Origin: Cotesia glomerata
Taxonomy: Eukaryota; Arthropoda; Insecta; Hymenoptera; Braconidae
Direction of reading: 5' to 3'
Length of the DNA stretch: 64,000 nt
Assembly: GCF_020080835.1 (NCBI RefSeq)
Contig: NW_025401443.1
Coordinates: 693,003 to 757,002, forward strand
The position numbers and the translations under genes were made by a program. Shown one piece after another: positions 33,923 to 46,038 of the stretch (its first letter is position 1; each line of letters opens with the position of its first letter). The notes beneath the pieces are model-generated. The model did not search any database, had not been told where the DNA came from, and worked only from the letters and a program-made list of their open reading frames with translations.

Positions 33923-34425
33923 AATAACCTCAAATAAAGAGTAAATATTTGATAAAATCTCAATTACTGTATGCTAAGTCGAAAATTTAATTCTTTAATG
34001 ACTGTGATAAGGATGAACTCAGTGCAATACATAAAATTAAAATTGAACTAATTATAAGTAAAAGTGAAATTAAGACTTTATACCTTAAATCCTTGTTTTT
34101 TCTTTTAATAATTATTTACCAAGTGAATATCGATGTAATCCTAAACCAGATTTACCTAAATTTATCTAAAATATTCTTACATATATTATTGTTTTATGTA
34201 CTCACAAACAAATATGTTTTTCTTATGTAATAATTGTATTTACTATGTAATGAAATTTGCCACTCGGCCTGAGCCTTGGCATTAATAAACAAAATTATGA
34301 ATTCTAAAGTAGGTTTTTCAGTTTTTTATGGCTCTAAAATAGTCAAAATATGGAACACGACTTTTGATTAACATACACGAAAGTTTGAAGTAACGAAACA
34401 TTTTAAGAACAACGAATTAATGGAA

Positions 34426-34538
34426 AAAAATTAGAAAAACAGTAGACCCTGAAGGCCATCCGTGCAACTTCCCGCTCATTTCATACCTAGGCGCTTAAAA
34501 TTATACTAATGATGTTTTTGAGCTCTCTGAGCTCAAGA
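34426..34538 (+). repeat. Unit F: truncated left end of a unit
   Basis: The first 110 bp of the unit (aaaaaattagaaaaacagta to one GAGCTC hairpin) stop exactly at the ISL2EU-like inverted repeat. The rest of the unit is not found on the far side of that element. Confidence 0.75.
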
Positions 34539-34540
34539 AT

Positions 34541-34612
34541 TGGTATGTGTCACCGGACATGGTGCGCTGACTGGTGGTCACATTATAAACTAGCGCTAGG
34601 GTGACAGCTGGT
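34541..34612 (+). repeat. Left terminal inverted repeat of the ISL2EU-like element
   Basis: TGGTATGTGTCACCGGACAT opens the element. The inner part ACTAGCGCTAGGGTGACAGC matches the right TIR at 46039-46108 in reverse. Confidence 0.8.
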
Positions 34613-34725
34613 AGTTAGCCATACATAAAAATAAGGCAAATTATTATGCTATTAAATTTTGTTTATTTATCTTTCGTCAATTAATAATAAAAAGAGTGTA
34701 CATCGATGAAAATTAACACTTAACT

Positions 34726-36690
34726 ATGGCCTCTGATTTATTAAATAATTGTGGAGCTAGATTTTCTCCAAAAAAAACAAAAAGTAGGAAAGACTGTTGT
34801 GTTTATGGATGTTCAAGTAATGCAGCCCGAAATCCAAAAGGTCGTTTTCATCATTTTCCAAGAACTAATCGATTTATCGTTAAAACCCAAAATTATTTTG
34901 GTGAAGATGAAAAACTAGATTGTAGGCAAATGTGGATACGAGTTTTGAAAATTGGAGTCAATGTTACTGAGCACATGGTGGTCTGCTCTTTGCATTTTAC
35001 TAAAAATGATTACTTTTTACCAGGTAAGTTAATAATTGTGTATCTTTCTTTACTTATGGTTTAAAAATATACATATTTCTATAAGATACAGAAAATTAGG
35101 TATTTTATAATCTTGTTCTTTAAAAGAATAACCTAAACGCATGCTCTACTTCTTAAGTTCATGTAAATTATCATGTAAATTTAAACTTAATGTCTAATTT
35201 CTTATTTAAAATAAAACATTTTAAAGTCCTTATTTATTCTCTATTGATTTATGATACTGAAGTTAGCTGACAACTGTCAATATTTTTAATTTTTATAACA
35301 AATCAATAACAATAAAAAAATGCTTTCAAAAATTTTCACTAAGATTTTTTTTTAATTTTCATATGTGGAATTTTTTTATCAAATTTTTTTCATAATAATT
35401 TAATTGCTAAAAAATTCTAAAAAAATTTTTAATGTTTGTCAATTTCAGTGTCATATTTATTTTGTTCAATTTGTTCCAATAAAATATTTATTTTATGTTT
35501 AGATCAATCGAGGAGCCATCGATATTGAAAATCGGATGCAATACCATCTTGTAATCTTCCAAGTGCTACTGCTAATGTAAATAAAAAACAAGTAGAAAAT
35601 AATTCGCGAAAAAATCGGTATTTTCAAAGAGAAAAAAGAAAAGTCGAAAATCATTCTGTCGCAGAAAACTCTATCAATACAACCGACTTGGAATCATCTA
35701 TTCAAGATATTGAAGATGTTAGAAATAAATCGAAATTAGATGAGCCTGGTCCAAAGGAATCGGATACCTTTGTATCCCCTGAAAAAAGGCTCATAGATTT
35801 TGGCATCCAAGTAACCAGTGGAGACTTCGATATTGATTTTTTTGATACACTAAAAACTGATTCGGATTTAAATACGTTGACTGGAATTGCTAATTTTAAA
35901 CTTTTTGATAAATTAATAAAAATTGTTGAGGCTGATTAACCAATATATAAGTCAGAAAATAGGAATCTTCGGAACAAAATTTTAATGGTGCTTATGAAGT
36001 TGAAGCACAACGTTTCGTATGCGATTTTGAAAGCATTCTTCAAATATCCATCGATATCTCAGTGTCGAAAAATTATCTTGGGCATGATTACTGAATTACA
36101 CTTTTACTTAAGAGATGCAGTATACTTTCCATGTAAAGAAGAAATATCTAAAAATATTCTTCTTTGCTTTGCAGAATTTGCTGACGTAAGAGTGGTATTA
36201 GATTGTACCGAGATACATATCCAAAGACCTAAAGAACTTTGCTGTCAACAAGTTACGTACTCTCGTTACAAGAGCGATTTTACAATCAAATTTATGACTG
36301 GAGTTACTCTAGGAGGTATGATATCATTCGTTAGTGAAGCATATGGTGGTGAAATTTCTGATGATGCTATATTTGAACAATCAAAGATATTAGATTTGTT
36401 AGAAAAAGGAGACGCTATCATGGTCGACAAAGGCTTTCGAGTAGAGAAATTATGCAAAAAAAAGATATTAAACTTATTCGACCACCATTTAAAGAAGAAA
36501 TGAAGCAATTTTCGAAAGAACAAGCTCGAATGAGTGCAAAAATTGCTAAATCAAGAGCATCATTTTCAAAGTTTTAGGATCAAAAATGCCGAGTGGTCTA
36601 GTTCCTCATGCTAACAAAATAATGACAATTATTGCTGCAATAGTAAATATGAGTTCACCAATTTTAAAAAATGATAAGTTTCATTGTTAA
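34726..36690 (+). pseudogene. ISL2EU-like transposase: THAP domain plus DDE nuclease, decayed
   Basis: Exon 1 (34726-35023) encodes an N-terminal THAP domain: CCVYGCSSNAARNPKG, FHHFP, W, then VCSLHF. A GTAAGT donor follows at 35024, and an acceptor TTTAG ends at 35512. Exon 2 encodes an acidic linker and a DDE_Tnp_4-type nuclease with LDCTEIHIQRP (first Asp) and AIMVDKGFRVE (second Asp). Breaks: an in-frame TGA near 35526, a TAA at 35937-35939, a one-base shift in an A run near 36456, and loss of the segment where the third acidic residue is normally found, followed by PSGLVPHANKIMTII and the end near 36690. It cannot be active as read. Confidence 0.8.
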
Positions 36691-36813
36691 GTTATTATAT
36701 CACTTGTTAAATATTTAAATTATTGAGTGTATATTTTTTGTAATCGATAAATGAATAATAAATTAATGATCGCATAATTTTTAATAAAAAAAAAATTGTA
36801 ATTGTTTTATTAA

Positions 36814-38091
36814 TGTTATGTCCTAGACATTTTTTTAATTTTCATTATTTTTTATATTTTCTTGTTTTATTTTTATCTCTCAGTTATTTCCGTTTAAATA
36901 TTATTACAGTAAAATTTATTTTCCTTATGACTCAACGTGAGTATTTAGGTAGTTCAAAACGTGTTTGAAACTACGGTCGGCGCAATGCAAACAATGATTT
37001 TAGATAACAGTCGCCTGCATGAGCCACGTTGAATGGAATTATAAAGAATTTTTGAGTATCACATAAAATAATTTTAGAGAATATCAACTAGAAATATTAA
37101 TAGTACAACGAATAATTTAAGAAATATTTAATACGACTGTTTAAAACAGAATAATTGAAAGTCTTTAAAAATATGAGAGTTAACAATAAACTCAACAAAT
37201 ATAGTTATTAAATACTGAAGGTAAAATAAAGTAATAAGGGAGATTTAAGATATATTATATAAGAATAAAAGGATTTAAGCTAAAAGATGAATTATTTTTT
37301 TTTATAAAGTGAAGATGTTTGAAAAATCAACGTACTGAATAAATTTAGGAAATAATGTAACAAAATAGTTTCAAATAGAACATAAAATATTGTGCGCATA
37401 AGAATAAATGTGTTTGTGTGTGTATTGATGTGCCTATACATGGACAGATGTATATACCACTAACTTTACGAATATACCTATACCCTTGTAAGAGATAACA
37501 CACAAGATAGTCGATGCACAGCTAGTTTCCCGGAACATTTAGAGAGAGGGTGGAAGTCCCAAACTAGAGAGCTAATTGGATACATTGTCCCCCTACTGTT
37601 TCAATTATCGGACCCACCTAAACTCTCAGCCCCGGAAAACTGTCGTCGTATCGCTTTCTCGTGTCTAGGACATCCTAGTGTTAACATCGTCCTAAGAATA
37701 TTCAAATTAAATACAAAAAAAATAAAATCAATAATTACACCAATCTATAAATATTAAAATCGTAAATCAAGAATAAAGTGTTAATTAAAATCAGTTGTAG
37801 TGAAAATTATAAAATTAATTGAAAGCGACAAACCAGGTATAATTTTAAAACATTACTTATTGTGTTAAACGGATTCAAAACTAAACATTGTATATAAACT
37901 GTAATTTTTAAGCGATAATTTGATTCTTAAACAATATATGTATTAAATTTAAACTACAAATCTAATCATTAAAACAAAACCTATCTTTCTCAATAAATTA
38001 AGTCTCAAGAGTTCCCGGTCTATAGGTCTTAATCGACTTGGGCCGAATACTAAATTATTTACAAAAAAAAGTCCAAATTCCGGACGTAACA
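36814..38091 (-). mobile_element. Solo LTR with TTAA target duplication
   Basis: A 1278-bp block starts TGTTATGTCC and ends GGACGTAACA, a 10-bp inverted terminus with one mismatch. TTAA flanks both ends (36810-36813 and 38092-38095). On the minus strand it begins TGTTACGTCCGGAATTTGG, a start commonly seen in Gypsy LTRs, so minus is the likelier orientation. No coding sequence is inside. It lies between the converging ends of the transposase and YqaJ genes. A TTAA duplication also fits piggyBac, but the ends TG...CA do not. Confidence 0.65.
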
Positions 38092-38211
38092 TTAAAAACG
38101 ATTTATTTTTTTTTAACATAATATAAATTTTATATGCTTTGCTGTAACATAATAGTTTATTAAAAGTAGATAAAATTTTATAACAATATATGTTCGGTTA
38201 AATAGTTTTTA

Positions 38212-39073
38212 ATTATTTTCTATTTCTTCTTTTTGTGTACATAAGTAATGCAACATTTTAATAAAAAATACCGATTTTAAAGTAAAGAATGAATCCTTGA
38301 CAAACTTAGCATCATAATTAACTTTAATTATTTTTATACTATTATCCAATGATGCAAATAGAATAAAATCTGTTTCTTTTAAATTTAATAGAGCCATTCC
38401 CAATTGTACTTGGGCATAATAAGCGTGCTTTTTTTTTAAAAAATAGATTGTTATCATTATCTTTTACAATATGATCAATTTTTTTAATTGCAATGTCAAT
38501 ATTATTTGTTTTACCTAAATACGGACATTTTATTTCGATTAATTTTACAGGTTTATCATTTTCAAAAATTATTCCATCGGGAGAGTATCCAAGCTATCGA
38601 TTTATGCTTGAGATAACGAGTCAATATTGAAACATTTTAATCCTTATTTTCTCTTCATAAATTTTACGAGCAAGAGGCTCAAATTTTATCCCATGATTTG
38701 TAAATTTATTATATTTATCATTATCATAATTAAAATATTTAGAAGATTTTGCTTCCCAAACGGCGTTACGATTATTATTATATGTATATAAAGCATAGCA
38801 TCTTGAACCAGTGATTCGATATCTTCGTTGATTTTCCCACACACTCACAAATTTTTTACTTTCAATACAAATATAGTAAGGATCTTTATCAAATAAATTA
38901 TTTACTTTACTAAAACAACAATCTGATAATTTAAATGATTCTTTGGATAGTTCAGTAAGGATTTTTGAGGATGACTGATGTTTGAAAAGATTTTCAGTGA
39001 ATAGAAGGTAATTAGGTGGTAAATGATCAGTTGATGGTTTTACTGGGTCATGTCTTCCGTTTCTATATATAAT
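38212..39073 (-). pseudogene. YqaJ-type nuclease domain (C-terminal part), decayed
   Basis: This is the minus-strand C-terminal exon of the second gene of the ISL2EU-like element. It has YRITGSRCYALYTYNNN and NHGIKFEPLARKIYEE, then the nuclease core LGYSPDGII (Asp), LIEIKCPYL (ExK) and YYAQVQLGMALLNL (Gln motif), the hallmarks of the YqaJ/lambda-exonuclease family. Such nucleases resect DNA 5' to 3'; a role in element excision or repair is inference. Two stops lie between residues MFQY and LGYSPDG, and a one-base shift in an A run near 38430 precedes the Gln motif. A possible splice acceptor is at about 39073. The N-terminal part lies 6 kb away, at 45128-46010. Confidence 0.82.
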
Positions 39074-39432
39074 TAAATGTAAAATTAAAATATTACTTAT
39101 AGAAATGAATCATAGGGTAGAAGTATCGTTTTTGGCCACCTTGGCACCGTTTTTGGCCAGTTAATATTTGAATTAATTTAAAAACAATTATAATATTATA
39201 ACCATATTTTTGTTGAGTTTTAAAAACCCTAAACCCCTTTTCCTCTTTCCCCTAATCCCTCATGGAAACCGCCGTTAGGCATTACTTCGTGAGGGGAGGA
39301 TCTAGCTACTGCTCTTTCTTCTTGTAGCTAAGGTGTTATTTTACCTTTCTTCTAGTTGTTGTCATTTGCTCTTCTTCTTTCGATGGAACGCAAGTCTATA
39401 AGGACTTCTGTTGCAAATGTGCTAATGGCGTT

Positions 39433-42329
39433 TCAGGAGGCTCTTGATGACAACATTGCTTCTACTATTGTCTCTGGTTTGATTTTCATCTTTAGGATCA
39501 TCTCCAGCTCATCTCGCTGTGGGTAAAATCGTGGGCACTCAAAGAAAACGTGCTCCGCGTCTTCATTGATTCCTGGGCAGGACGGGCACTCCGGTGAATC
39601 ATCATGCTTGAAGCGGTAAAGATACGTCCGAAAACATCCATGTCCTGACAACAACTGCGTCAGATAGTAATTGACCTCGCCATGACTTCGGTTTAGCCAA
39701 ACGTCGATCTTCGGTATGAGACGGTGTGTCCATCTTCCTGTTGTCGCGGCGTCCCACTGCGATTGCCATCGTGCGATGCTGTTCTGCCGTTCTTCAGCTC
39801 TGAGTTCCTCGGCACTTTGTGTAGTTGTCCTCTTTCGTTGGTAAAGGTTCCGTCTTTCCTCAACTAGGACTCTGAGCGGCAAAGTTCCGGAAATGACACA
39901 AACTGCTTCCTCTGATATTGTTCGAAAGGCGCTTGCAACTCGTAGGGCACTCATACGATATATTGGTCCAGCTTTTCTCCATGAATCTTGCACCTCTAGT
40001 GCGTCAGCCCAAATTGATATTCCGTAGGTGAGAACCGATGTGACTACTGATGAAAATAGTAGCCTCCTGCTCTGCTTTGGGCCTCCGACGTTCGGCATCA
40101 ATCGTGCGAGACTAGCTCTCACTACTGACGCTTTTGTACAGATGTGTTCCACTTGCTGCTTGAAGTTGAGTCGGGCATCAAGCATCACTCCCAGATATCG
40201 TATATGAGGTTGTGATGTGATTTCTCGGTCACCGACATTAATCTTAATTGTTTCAACTTCTTTTCGGCTGGTAATAAGCACTGCTTCGGTCTTCTGCTTG
40301 GCCAGTTGTAGGTTCACTGTATCCATCCACTGGTTGATCTTCTCAAAAGTGATGTCAAACAGATGTTGAATCTCGTCGAGGTGTTTGGCGACGATCACTG
40401 CGGCAACATCATCCGCATACGCTACCAGTTTGACACATCTTAGAAGCTTTAGTCTCAGGAGCCCGTCATACATGATATTCCACAGAAGTGGACCAAGAAC
40501 AGAGCCCTGTGGCACACCACCGGTTATATCATACTCTTTCGGACCATTCTTTGTATCGTATTTCAACACTCTATCTGTAAAATAGCTAATCACTAGTCTG
40601 CGAAGATATGTTGGCACGTTCTTCTCGTCGAGAGCTTGCATGATGCAGTCCCAATTAGCGGAATTGAGAGCATTTTTGATGTCCAAGGCAGCCACCAGGC
40701 AGTACTTCTTCGTTCCACCCTTCCATCTAGTTCCTGCGATTGCCTCTTTGGCCGTATTAACAACCAGGTTGATCACGTCCAGGGTTGATCGTCATTTCCG
40801 GAATCCATCTGGTTGTCTGCCAAGAGTGGGTCGACTACTGCATCTATTCGCTGATGGATGATACGCTCAAATATCTTACCCGCCGTATATAGCATGCAGA
40901 GTGGTCGGTAAGATGATGGTTCTTCTGGCGGTTTCTTTCCTTTAGGTAAAAGTACTAACCGTTGCTGTTTCCACTTACGAGGAAAAGTCTTATTCTTGAG
41001 GCATGCGTTGTAAGCGTCTAGAAATAATGTTGGTGCTGCCTTAATGATGGTTATCAAGGCTATATTAGGGATTCCGTCCAATCCCGGCGCTTTATTATTT
41101 CCTACCCGATTACAGGCCTCCAACAATTCTTCTTCAGTGACAGGTGGAATGTCGTCCAGTTTATTTTGCGTTGACTGATAATTGAGACTGTGTTGCTGTG
41201 GAAACAGCGCAGTGACGATTTTCTGAAGGAGTTGGGGACACGTAGGTGACGGCATTTGTTGTTTCTTCAGGTGCGTCATGACCACCTTATACGGCCGACC
41301 CCACACGTCTTTGTCGACCTCGTATATGAGCTCTTTCCAGCATCTTCCTTTGCTCTCTTTTATGGCCTTATTAAGTTCACGACGAGCCTTTTTGTACTCT
41401 GCGATCAGCACTGGAGAGTAAGGTCGTTGATAGCCACGCTGTGATATTCTTCTCTTTCGATGACACTCTTTACGGAGGTTGCTGATATGATCATTCCACC
41501 AGTGTACCGCAGGTCTTGAATTCATAACACGTTTGCGAGGCATACTGGCATCACAAGCTTGTGTTACTCACATCATCAGGGCCTTAGTATGTTCTTCTGC
41601 ACATCCAGTCTCTATCGGACCACTATCGAGGGCTGTTAGCAATACTTCTGGGTCAAGAGATTTCACCTTCCAACCAACGGTGTTAAATTGCTTGATAGAC
41701 CCCCGGAGGTTCTGGTCGTTTGACGTTTCCCAGAGTATCGCATGATGGTCACTGGCAGTGTAGATGTCCAGTACCTTCCAGTTAGTGTTACCTTTAGCAA
41801 GGCTGGTACTGACAAAAGTGACGTCTACAATCAAGCTTGCGTCACCTTTGGTGTAGGTCGGCGTGTCACCACTGTTGAGAAAGACTACATCTAGTGTAGA
41901 AAGAGCTTCTAGTAGCTCTCTTCCTCGTGCATTAGTCTGCTTACTGCCCCAGTCTACTGCCCAGGCGTTAAAGTCCCCGGCTATCGCCACTGGATGATGT
42001 TGCTTCGCGTCCTCGGTCAGTCGATCCAAGAAGTCAGTAAACTCAGCAATTGAGAGGCTAGGTGGTGCGTAGCAGCTGTAAAAACGGATGCCATCTACTG
42101 ATGCTGCTACAAAGCCAGCGCTGCCATTGGTAGCTACACTCTGGAAAGAGAGCTTACCACAAGCCCAGATCACAGCTTTCGTGGTGATATCCGTCTCCCA
42201 AGGTTGTCCAGCTAAATGTTTATATGGCTCCGATAAAAGCACAACGTCGAGCTTTAATTCCCGTACTGTCTGCATAAGCAGGTCATGCGCAGCTTCGCAG
42301 TGATTGATGTTAAGCTGCAGTATCCTCAT
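39433..42329 (-). pseudogene. E3 ORF2: endonuclease/reverse transcriptase, three breaks
   Basis: The endonuclease portion (42329 to 41568) is near-identical to E1 and contains GDFNAWAVDWGS and SDHHAI. A TGA near 41565 replaces the CGA Arg codon of E1. The next part (41543 to 40773) is open up to a one-base deletion near 40807, inside NQYGFRKG. The last part (40776 to 39433) holds GVPQGSVLGPLLWN, YADD and the CPSC...H...C motif, and is shifted again near its end. From about the motif after VGDREIT the sequence departs from E1 and resembles E4 (INEDAEHVFFECPRFYPQRD). Confidence 0.9.
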
Positions 42330-43681
42330 GTTCGTTTATTTGTCAGCTTCTGGAGTGCTTCTTGGAAGACTGGACATCGGCCAGAACCAGACCGGTGAGC
42401 AGTGTCCTTAGAGCCAGGTATTTCCGCACATAACGCACATTTCACTTTATTTTGGCATTGAGCAGCTTGATGACCTGTTTGCCCACATTTGATGCAAAGC
42501 CCATATCGGTCGACTTCGCTTTTACATTGGGCAGTAGTGTGCCCAAAATGCCAGCACTTATAGCATCGTAGTGGTGTCTTAATTGCTCTGACACGGCAAT
42601 TTACCCAGCCAATCCTTATTTTGCCTGTCTTTCCAAGTATCTTCTGCACTATTGCTGCTGGCAATCGTACCGAAGCAGTTTGAGTACCTCTGTAGGCCGG
42701 ACGAATTTTAATGACATCTTCAGGTATTTCGTAGTCATTTCCAGCTGCCTCTTGTAAGGCCTTCCGGACATTGTCTTTAGTTGTTTCGGCGTCAATGTCC
42801 CGGATTTCAAGCTGTTCCTCTGGGCCTTTACAGATGACTTGCGCTTCTTCTTTAAGGATGCTCTTGATGGTCTTCAGCAAAGCTTGTCCTTTGTCTGCGG
42901 TCTTTCTGGAAAGCGTAATGAGCATATTTCCATCATTCGTCTTTTGAACCTTGTCAACGACGTCACGGGTCTGATCTGGTGGGACATCTTTTTTAATCCG
43001 ACGCAGTATCTCGGCATATTTTGCCTTCTCAACGGGTCGAATAATTAAGGCATCTGGTTTGGTGAATTTTCGCGGTTTTTCCTGCTTAGGCTCCGGCCGA
43101 GATTTGTTCACCGGTTGTTTTGGTAACCGCTCTCTCGCTTGCTCCTTCTTCTCCTTCTTGGATTGGACCTTCTGCCATTCAGTCACCTCTTTTTTTCCGG
43201 CGTTCTGCACTGCCGTGTTTTTCGGAGGGCTTGGTTTCAGGTCCTTTTTCTTCACAACTTGGCAGATCGTTGGGTCGGGAGAAGATCGATCTTTTCTCTT
43301 AGTTGACTTGCTGCTAGTTCTGATTCCGTCTTCCGCGACTGATTCACCGTCACCTTCGGCTCCAGTGTCCATTGCTTCTTCATTCACGATAGTTGCTTGA
43401 ATGCTTCTCTCCGGTGTAGTGCGAGAAGTGCGTCGTACTGTTAAACACCATTCTTCATCAAGTTTCTTGAATCTCTGGAGGGCATTGGCTACGCTGGTCG
43501 TCTTGGTCTTAATCTCCTTGTGGATATTGACCTTAGATTGGATGAAGTCATCTAGCTCACTGGTCAGCTTTTCAAGGCGTTCAAACGCTTGCGACCGCTT
43601 CATTTCAGCGCTTGCTTCAATCGCTGCTTGTTGGGCATGAGGCCCGTTTTTACTATTGTTGTTTTCCTGAATTTTACTCAT
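42326..43681 (-). CDS. E3 ORF1: intact gag-like protein (451 aa)
   Basis: This is the open counterpart of E1 ORF1, beginning MSKIQENNNSKNGPHAQQ. It has a helical charged N-terminus, a basic linker (KKEVTEWQKVQSKKEKKE) spanning the seven-A run that is short by one in E1, the central DALIIRPVEKAKYAEI domain, and zinc knuckles CYKCWHFGHTTAQC, CIKCGQTGHQAAQC and CALC...H...C. The stop overlaps the ORF2 start as ATGA. The element around it is dead because its ORF2 and 3' end are damaged, though this protein could still be made. Confidence 0.92.
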   Translation of the reverse strand: MSKIQENNNSKNGPHAQQAAIEASAEMKRSQAFERLEKLTSELDDFIQSKVNIHKEIKTKTTSVANALQRFKKLDEEWCLTVRRTSRTTPERSIQATIVNEEAMDTGAEGDGESVAEDGIRTSSKSTKRKDRSSPDPTICQVVKKKDLKPSPPKNTAVQNAGKKEVTEWQKVQSKKEKKEQARERLPKQPVNKSRPEPKQEKPRKFTKPDALIIRPVEKAKYAEILRRIKKDVPPDQTRDVVDKVQKTNDGNMLITLSRKTADKGQALLKTIKSILKEEAQVICKGPEEQLEIRDIDAETTKDNVRKALQEAAGNDYEIPEDVIKIRPAYRGTQTASVRLPAAIVQKILGKTGKIRIGWVNCRVRAIKTPLRCYKCWHFGHTTAQCKSEVDRYGLCIKCGQTGHQAAQCQNKVKCALCAEIPGSKDTAHRSGSGRCPVFQEALQKLTNKRT

Positions 43682-44225
43682 ACTTTTAAATTCACCAGCG
43701 CATCGTACGGAGTGGAACGGGTTGTCATAACTAGGAACGGGTGTACCCTCGGAGATAGTACTCCTACCCCAGTTCCCTGAGGCCTAGCCGACACTTAGCC
43801 AGCCCCGGAATACACGGACGGACTAGACTCGCTCGGAGCGGTGAAGATTCCGATCTCTAACACTCACTGCGTACTTCCTGATCAAGGCCCGAAGTGGCTG
43901 GCTCCTGATCCACTGCTGCAACTTACACCTCGGCAGAGCAAGCTCACATCAGCCGTGGCCTGCATCGTCGGAAACTACGACACGAGGTTCCGGTCACTCC
44001 CAGTGGGTCACAGCAGGGAACGATCGTCTTGTTAGGTCAGTTAGTGCGACCAACCCATTAAAGGGGAGTTTTGTCCACGGGAGCGTATTTTGTTTGGTTA
44101 TTTTGCTTGGATCCTACCCGCTGTACCTCATCAACTAAGAGATTAAGTGTCATCCAAGGACAGCGAGCGTTCTCCCATCCGCTCGGGGAGACGCGCCTGG
44201 TAGCAGTATCTCTTCTGCCCCGAGA

Positions 44226-44316
44226 AGATCTTTTCATCAGATCTCGACGTTTGAAGGTCACAGGAAGCTTCCCTGACTATCCCCGCGAGATTGTCACGAT
44301 GTCTGTGTGTACGCGC

Positions 44317-44351
<35 letters not shown>

Positions 44352-44380
44352 TATGTGTGCGTGTGTGTGTGTGTTTGTGT

Positions 44381-44437
<57 letters not shown>

Positions 44438-45125
44438 TATGTGAACCGCTTATAACTTTTGAACGGCTTGACCGATTTCATCGCGGTTGGTGCCATTCGA
44501 AAGGGCTTGACTAAACTTAGATTGTGAAAACTATTTGGACCGATTCAGATTAATAGATTTTGAGAAATCTTAAAAAAACTGAAAAAAACATTTTTTTCAA
44601 ATGTGGTTTTTTTGGAATAACTTTTAAACGGCTTAAAGGTTCAATTCCAAAAACTAATCAGCTCTTGACCTCAAAAAACCACGTCGATCGCCACCAATCC
44701 AGTCAAAATCGGTTGATTCGTTCGAGAGATATCGTGAACGAAAGAAAACCGAAAAAAGTGTTTTTTCGGAATAACTTAAAAATTCCTCGCGCGATCAATT
44801 CAAAATTTAAGATTCTTTGTGAGGCTTAAAAAACTGCGTCGAATGCTTCTAACCGCGTAAAAATCGGTTTATTCATTCAAACGTTATTGCGATTTAAAAA
44901 TTCAAAAAATAGTGTCATCAAATCTCTATCAGACTTTTGAGCTCGAAGAGCTTTAAAGCATAAGAAAGCAATCTCTTTGAGCTCGGAGAGCTTAAAATAA
45001 CCCATAAATTGTATTTTTGAGCTCGAAGAGCTCAAAAACGTCATTGGTGCAATTTTAAGCGCCTAAGTATGGAATTAGCGGGAAGTTGCAGGGATGGCCT
45101 TCAGGGTCAACCGTTTTCCTAATTT
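44226..45125 (-). repeat. Unit G (reverse): partial right half, (TG)n, left half
   Basis: A truncated reverse right half (44226-44300) is followed by an impure TG tract (about 44301-44432) and a full reverse left half with its GAGCTC cluster at about 44935-45050, ending ccttcagggtcaaccg. It lies inside the YqaJ gene of the ISL2EU-like element. Confidence 0.85.
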
Positions 45126-45127
45126 TT

Positions 45128-46010
45128 TTTATTTACTTAATTCCATGAATAGAATTATAGATCATTAATTGTTTATTAAAAACATTCATGCCATATACAT
45201 GTGCTGATAACGTAAATTCTAAATCCTTGGAAAAGATTAATTCTTTAATTGTCTTCCGTACATCATCCGAAAACTCTTTCTCACTCTCCTTGGTCTGATA
45301 ACATTTATGATGAGACAATGGACTGGCATCATACTGTTCCAAGCAAGCTTTTTGTGGAGCATTCCAAAGACATTTGTTGTCTGTACATGATGAAATCTTC
45401 ATCTGTGATATATCATGACTATAAATGAAAAATATAATTTTATAAGTACATGCAAGTAAATTTTAAATTACAATTTTTTTTATTAGCTAAAAAATTTATG
45501 CAAAGAATACACTCTAAATCAGCAGACAAAGATTTTTTAATTTTTCAAAATACAAAAATAATCTGCAATTTTACGAATATATTTTTTACGCTTTATATAT
45601 GTATTTTATAATATTTCATTGTTTTAAAAGAAAAACAATGAAAAAGGTAAACTATATTCAATGTCATTAAATTTACACTTACCGAGTACAATATAATAAC
45701 ACCGCTGTGATGTGTTTACATCTTTCACTAAGTCCAGCTGTACAGCTACACTTTGATGAAACAATTTGACTATTTTTTTGAATAACTGTTTTTATTTCAT
45801 GGGTTTTATCTCGAAAAGCTGATGATTGTATACAATACGACAAAATATCGTATTGATCATTGTTTTGATTTTCCAACCCATTATAGATTAAATGTCCTGC
45901 ATTAATTATTTTCTCTTCTTCTACAAAATTACGAGACTTAGGAGTAGCCTCAATAAAGTCAAGAACTCGATTTAATAAAAAAACATTTCAATTGTTTGCG
46001 ATAGTAAATA
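45128..46010 (-). pseudogene. YqaJ gene, N-terminal part with SWIM zinc finger
   Basis: This is the minus-strand upstream part of the nuclease gene. Exon one (about 46000 down to 45687) encodes VLDFIEATPKSRNFVEEE and then a SWIM zinc finger, CSCTAGLSERCKHI (CxC...CxH). It ends at a clear GTAAGT donor near 45686. The next exon (about 45420-45133), after a TTTATAG acceptor, encodes SCTDNKCLWNAPQKACLEQY and continues to IYNSIHGIK, where unit G begins. Together with 38212-39073 it forms one gene, cut by about 5.9 kb of inserted DNA. It has no YqaJ core itself; the assignment rests on position, strand and the known domain pairing in ISL2EU proteins. Confidence 0.72.
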
Positions 46011-46038
46011 AAAACCACATAACTCTAGGTAATTAAAT

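Larger units (their letters stand above)
29555..34300 (+). mobile_element. E7: CR1-group LINE with PHD-like ORF1
   Basis: This non-LTR element has an intact ORF1 (PHD-like zinc finger plus coiled coil) and a decayed ORF2 with endonuclease and reverse transcriptase. The ORF1 type is that of CR1/L2/Crack-group LINEs, which differ from the knuckle-bearing R1 clade. The 3' part ends near cattaataaacaaaa at 34280-34297. The exact 5' end is not defined; about 280 bp of possible 5' UTR lie between unit E and the ORF1 start. Confidence 0.75.
39225..44225 (-). mobile_element. E3: R1-clade retrotransposon lacking its 3' terminus
   Basis: This minus-strand element is near-identical to E1 in its 5' UTR, ORF1 and first half of ORF2. 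The 5' end CTCGGGGCAG is complete at 44225. The 3' UTR stops at 39225, so about 110 bp, the 3' hairpin and the A tail are missing. It is the only copy not abutting a CA tract: its 5' end joins the middle of unit G's right half (GATCTGATGAAAA), about 80 bp from the TG tract. A deletion probably removed the 3' end and the rest of unit G. Confidence 0.9.

Noticed and set aside
36814..38091. piggyBac-type element because of TTAA
   Set aside because: The ends are TG...CA with TGTTAYGTCC, not CCY, so an LTR fits better.
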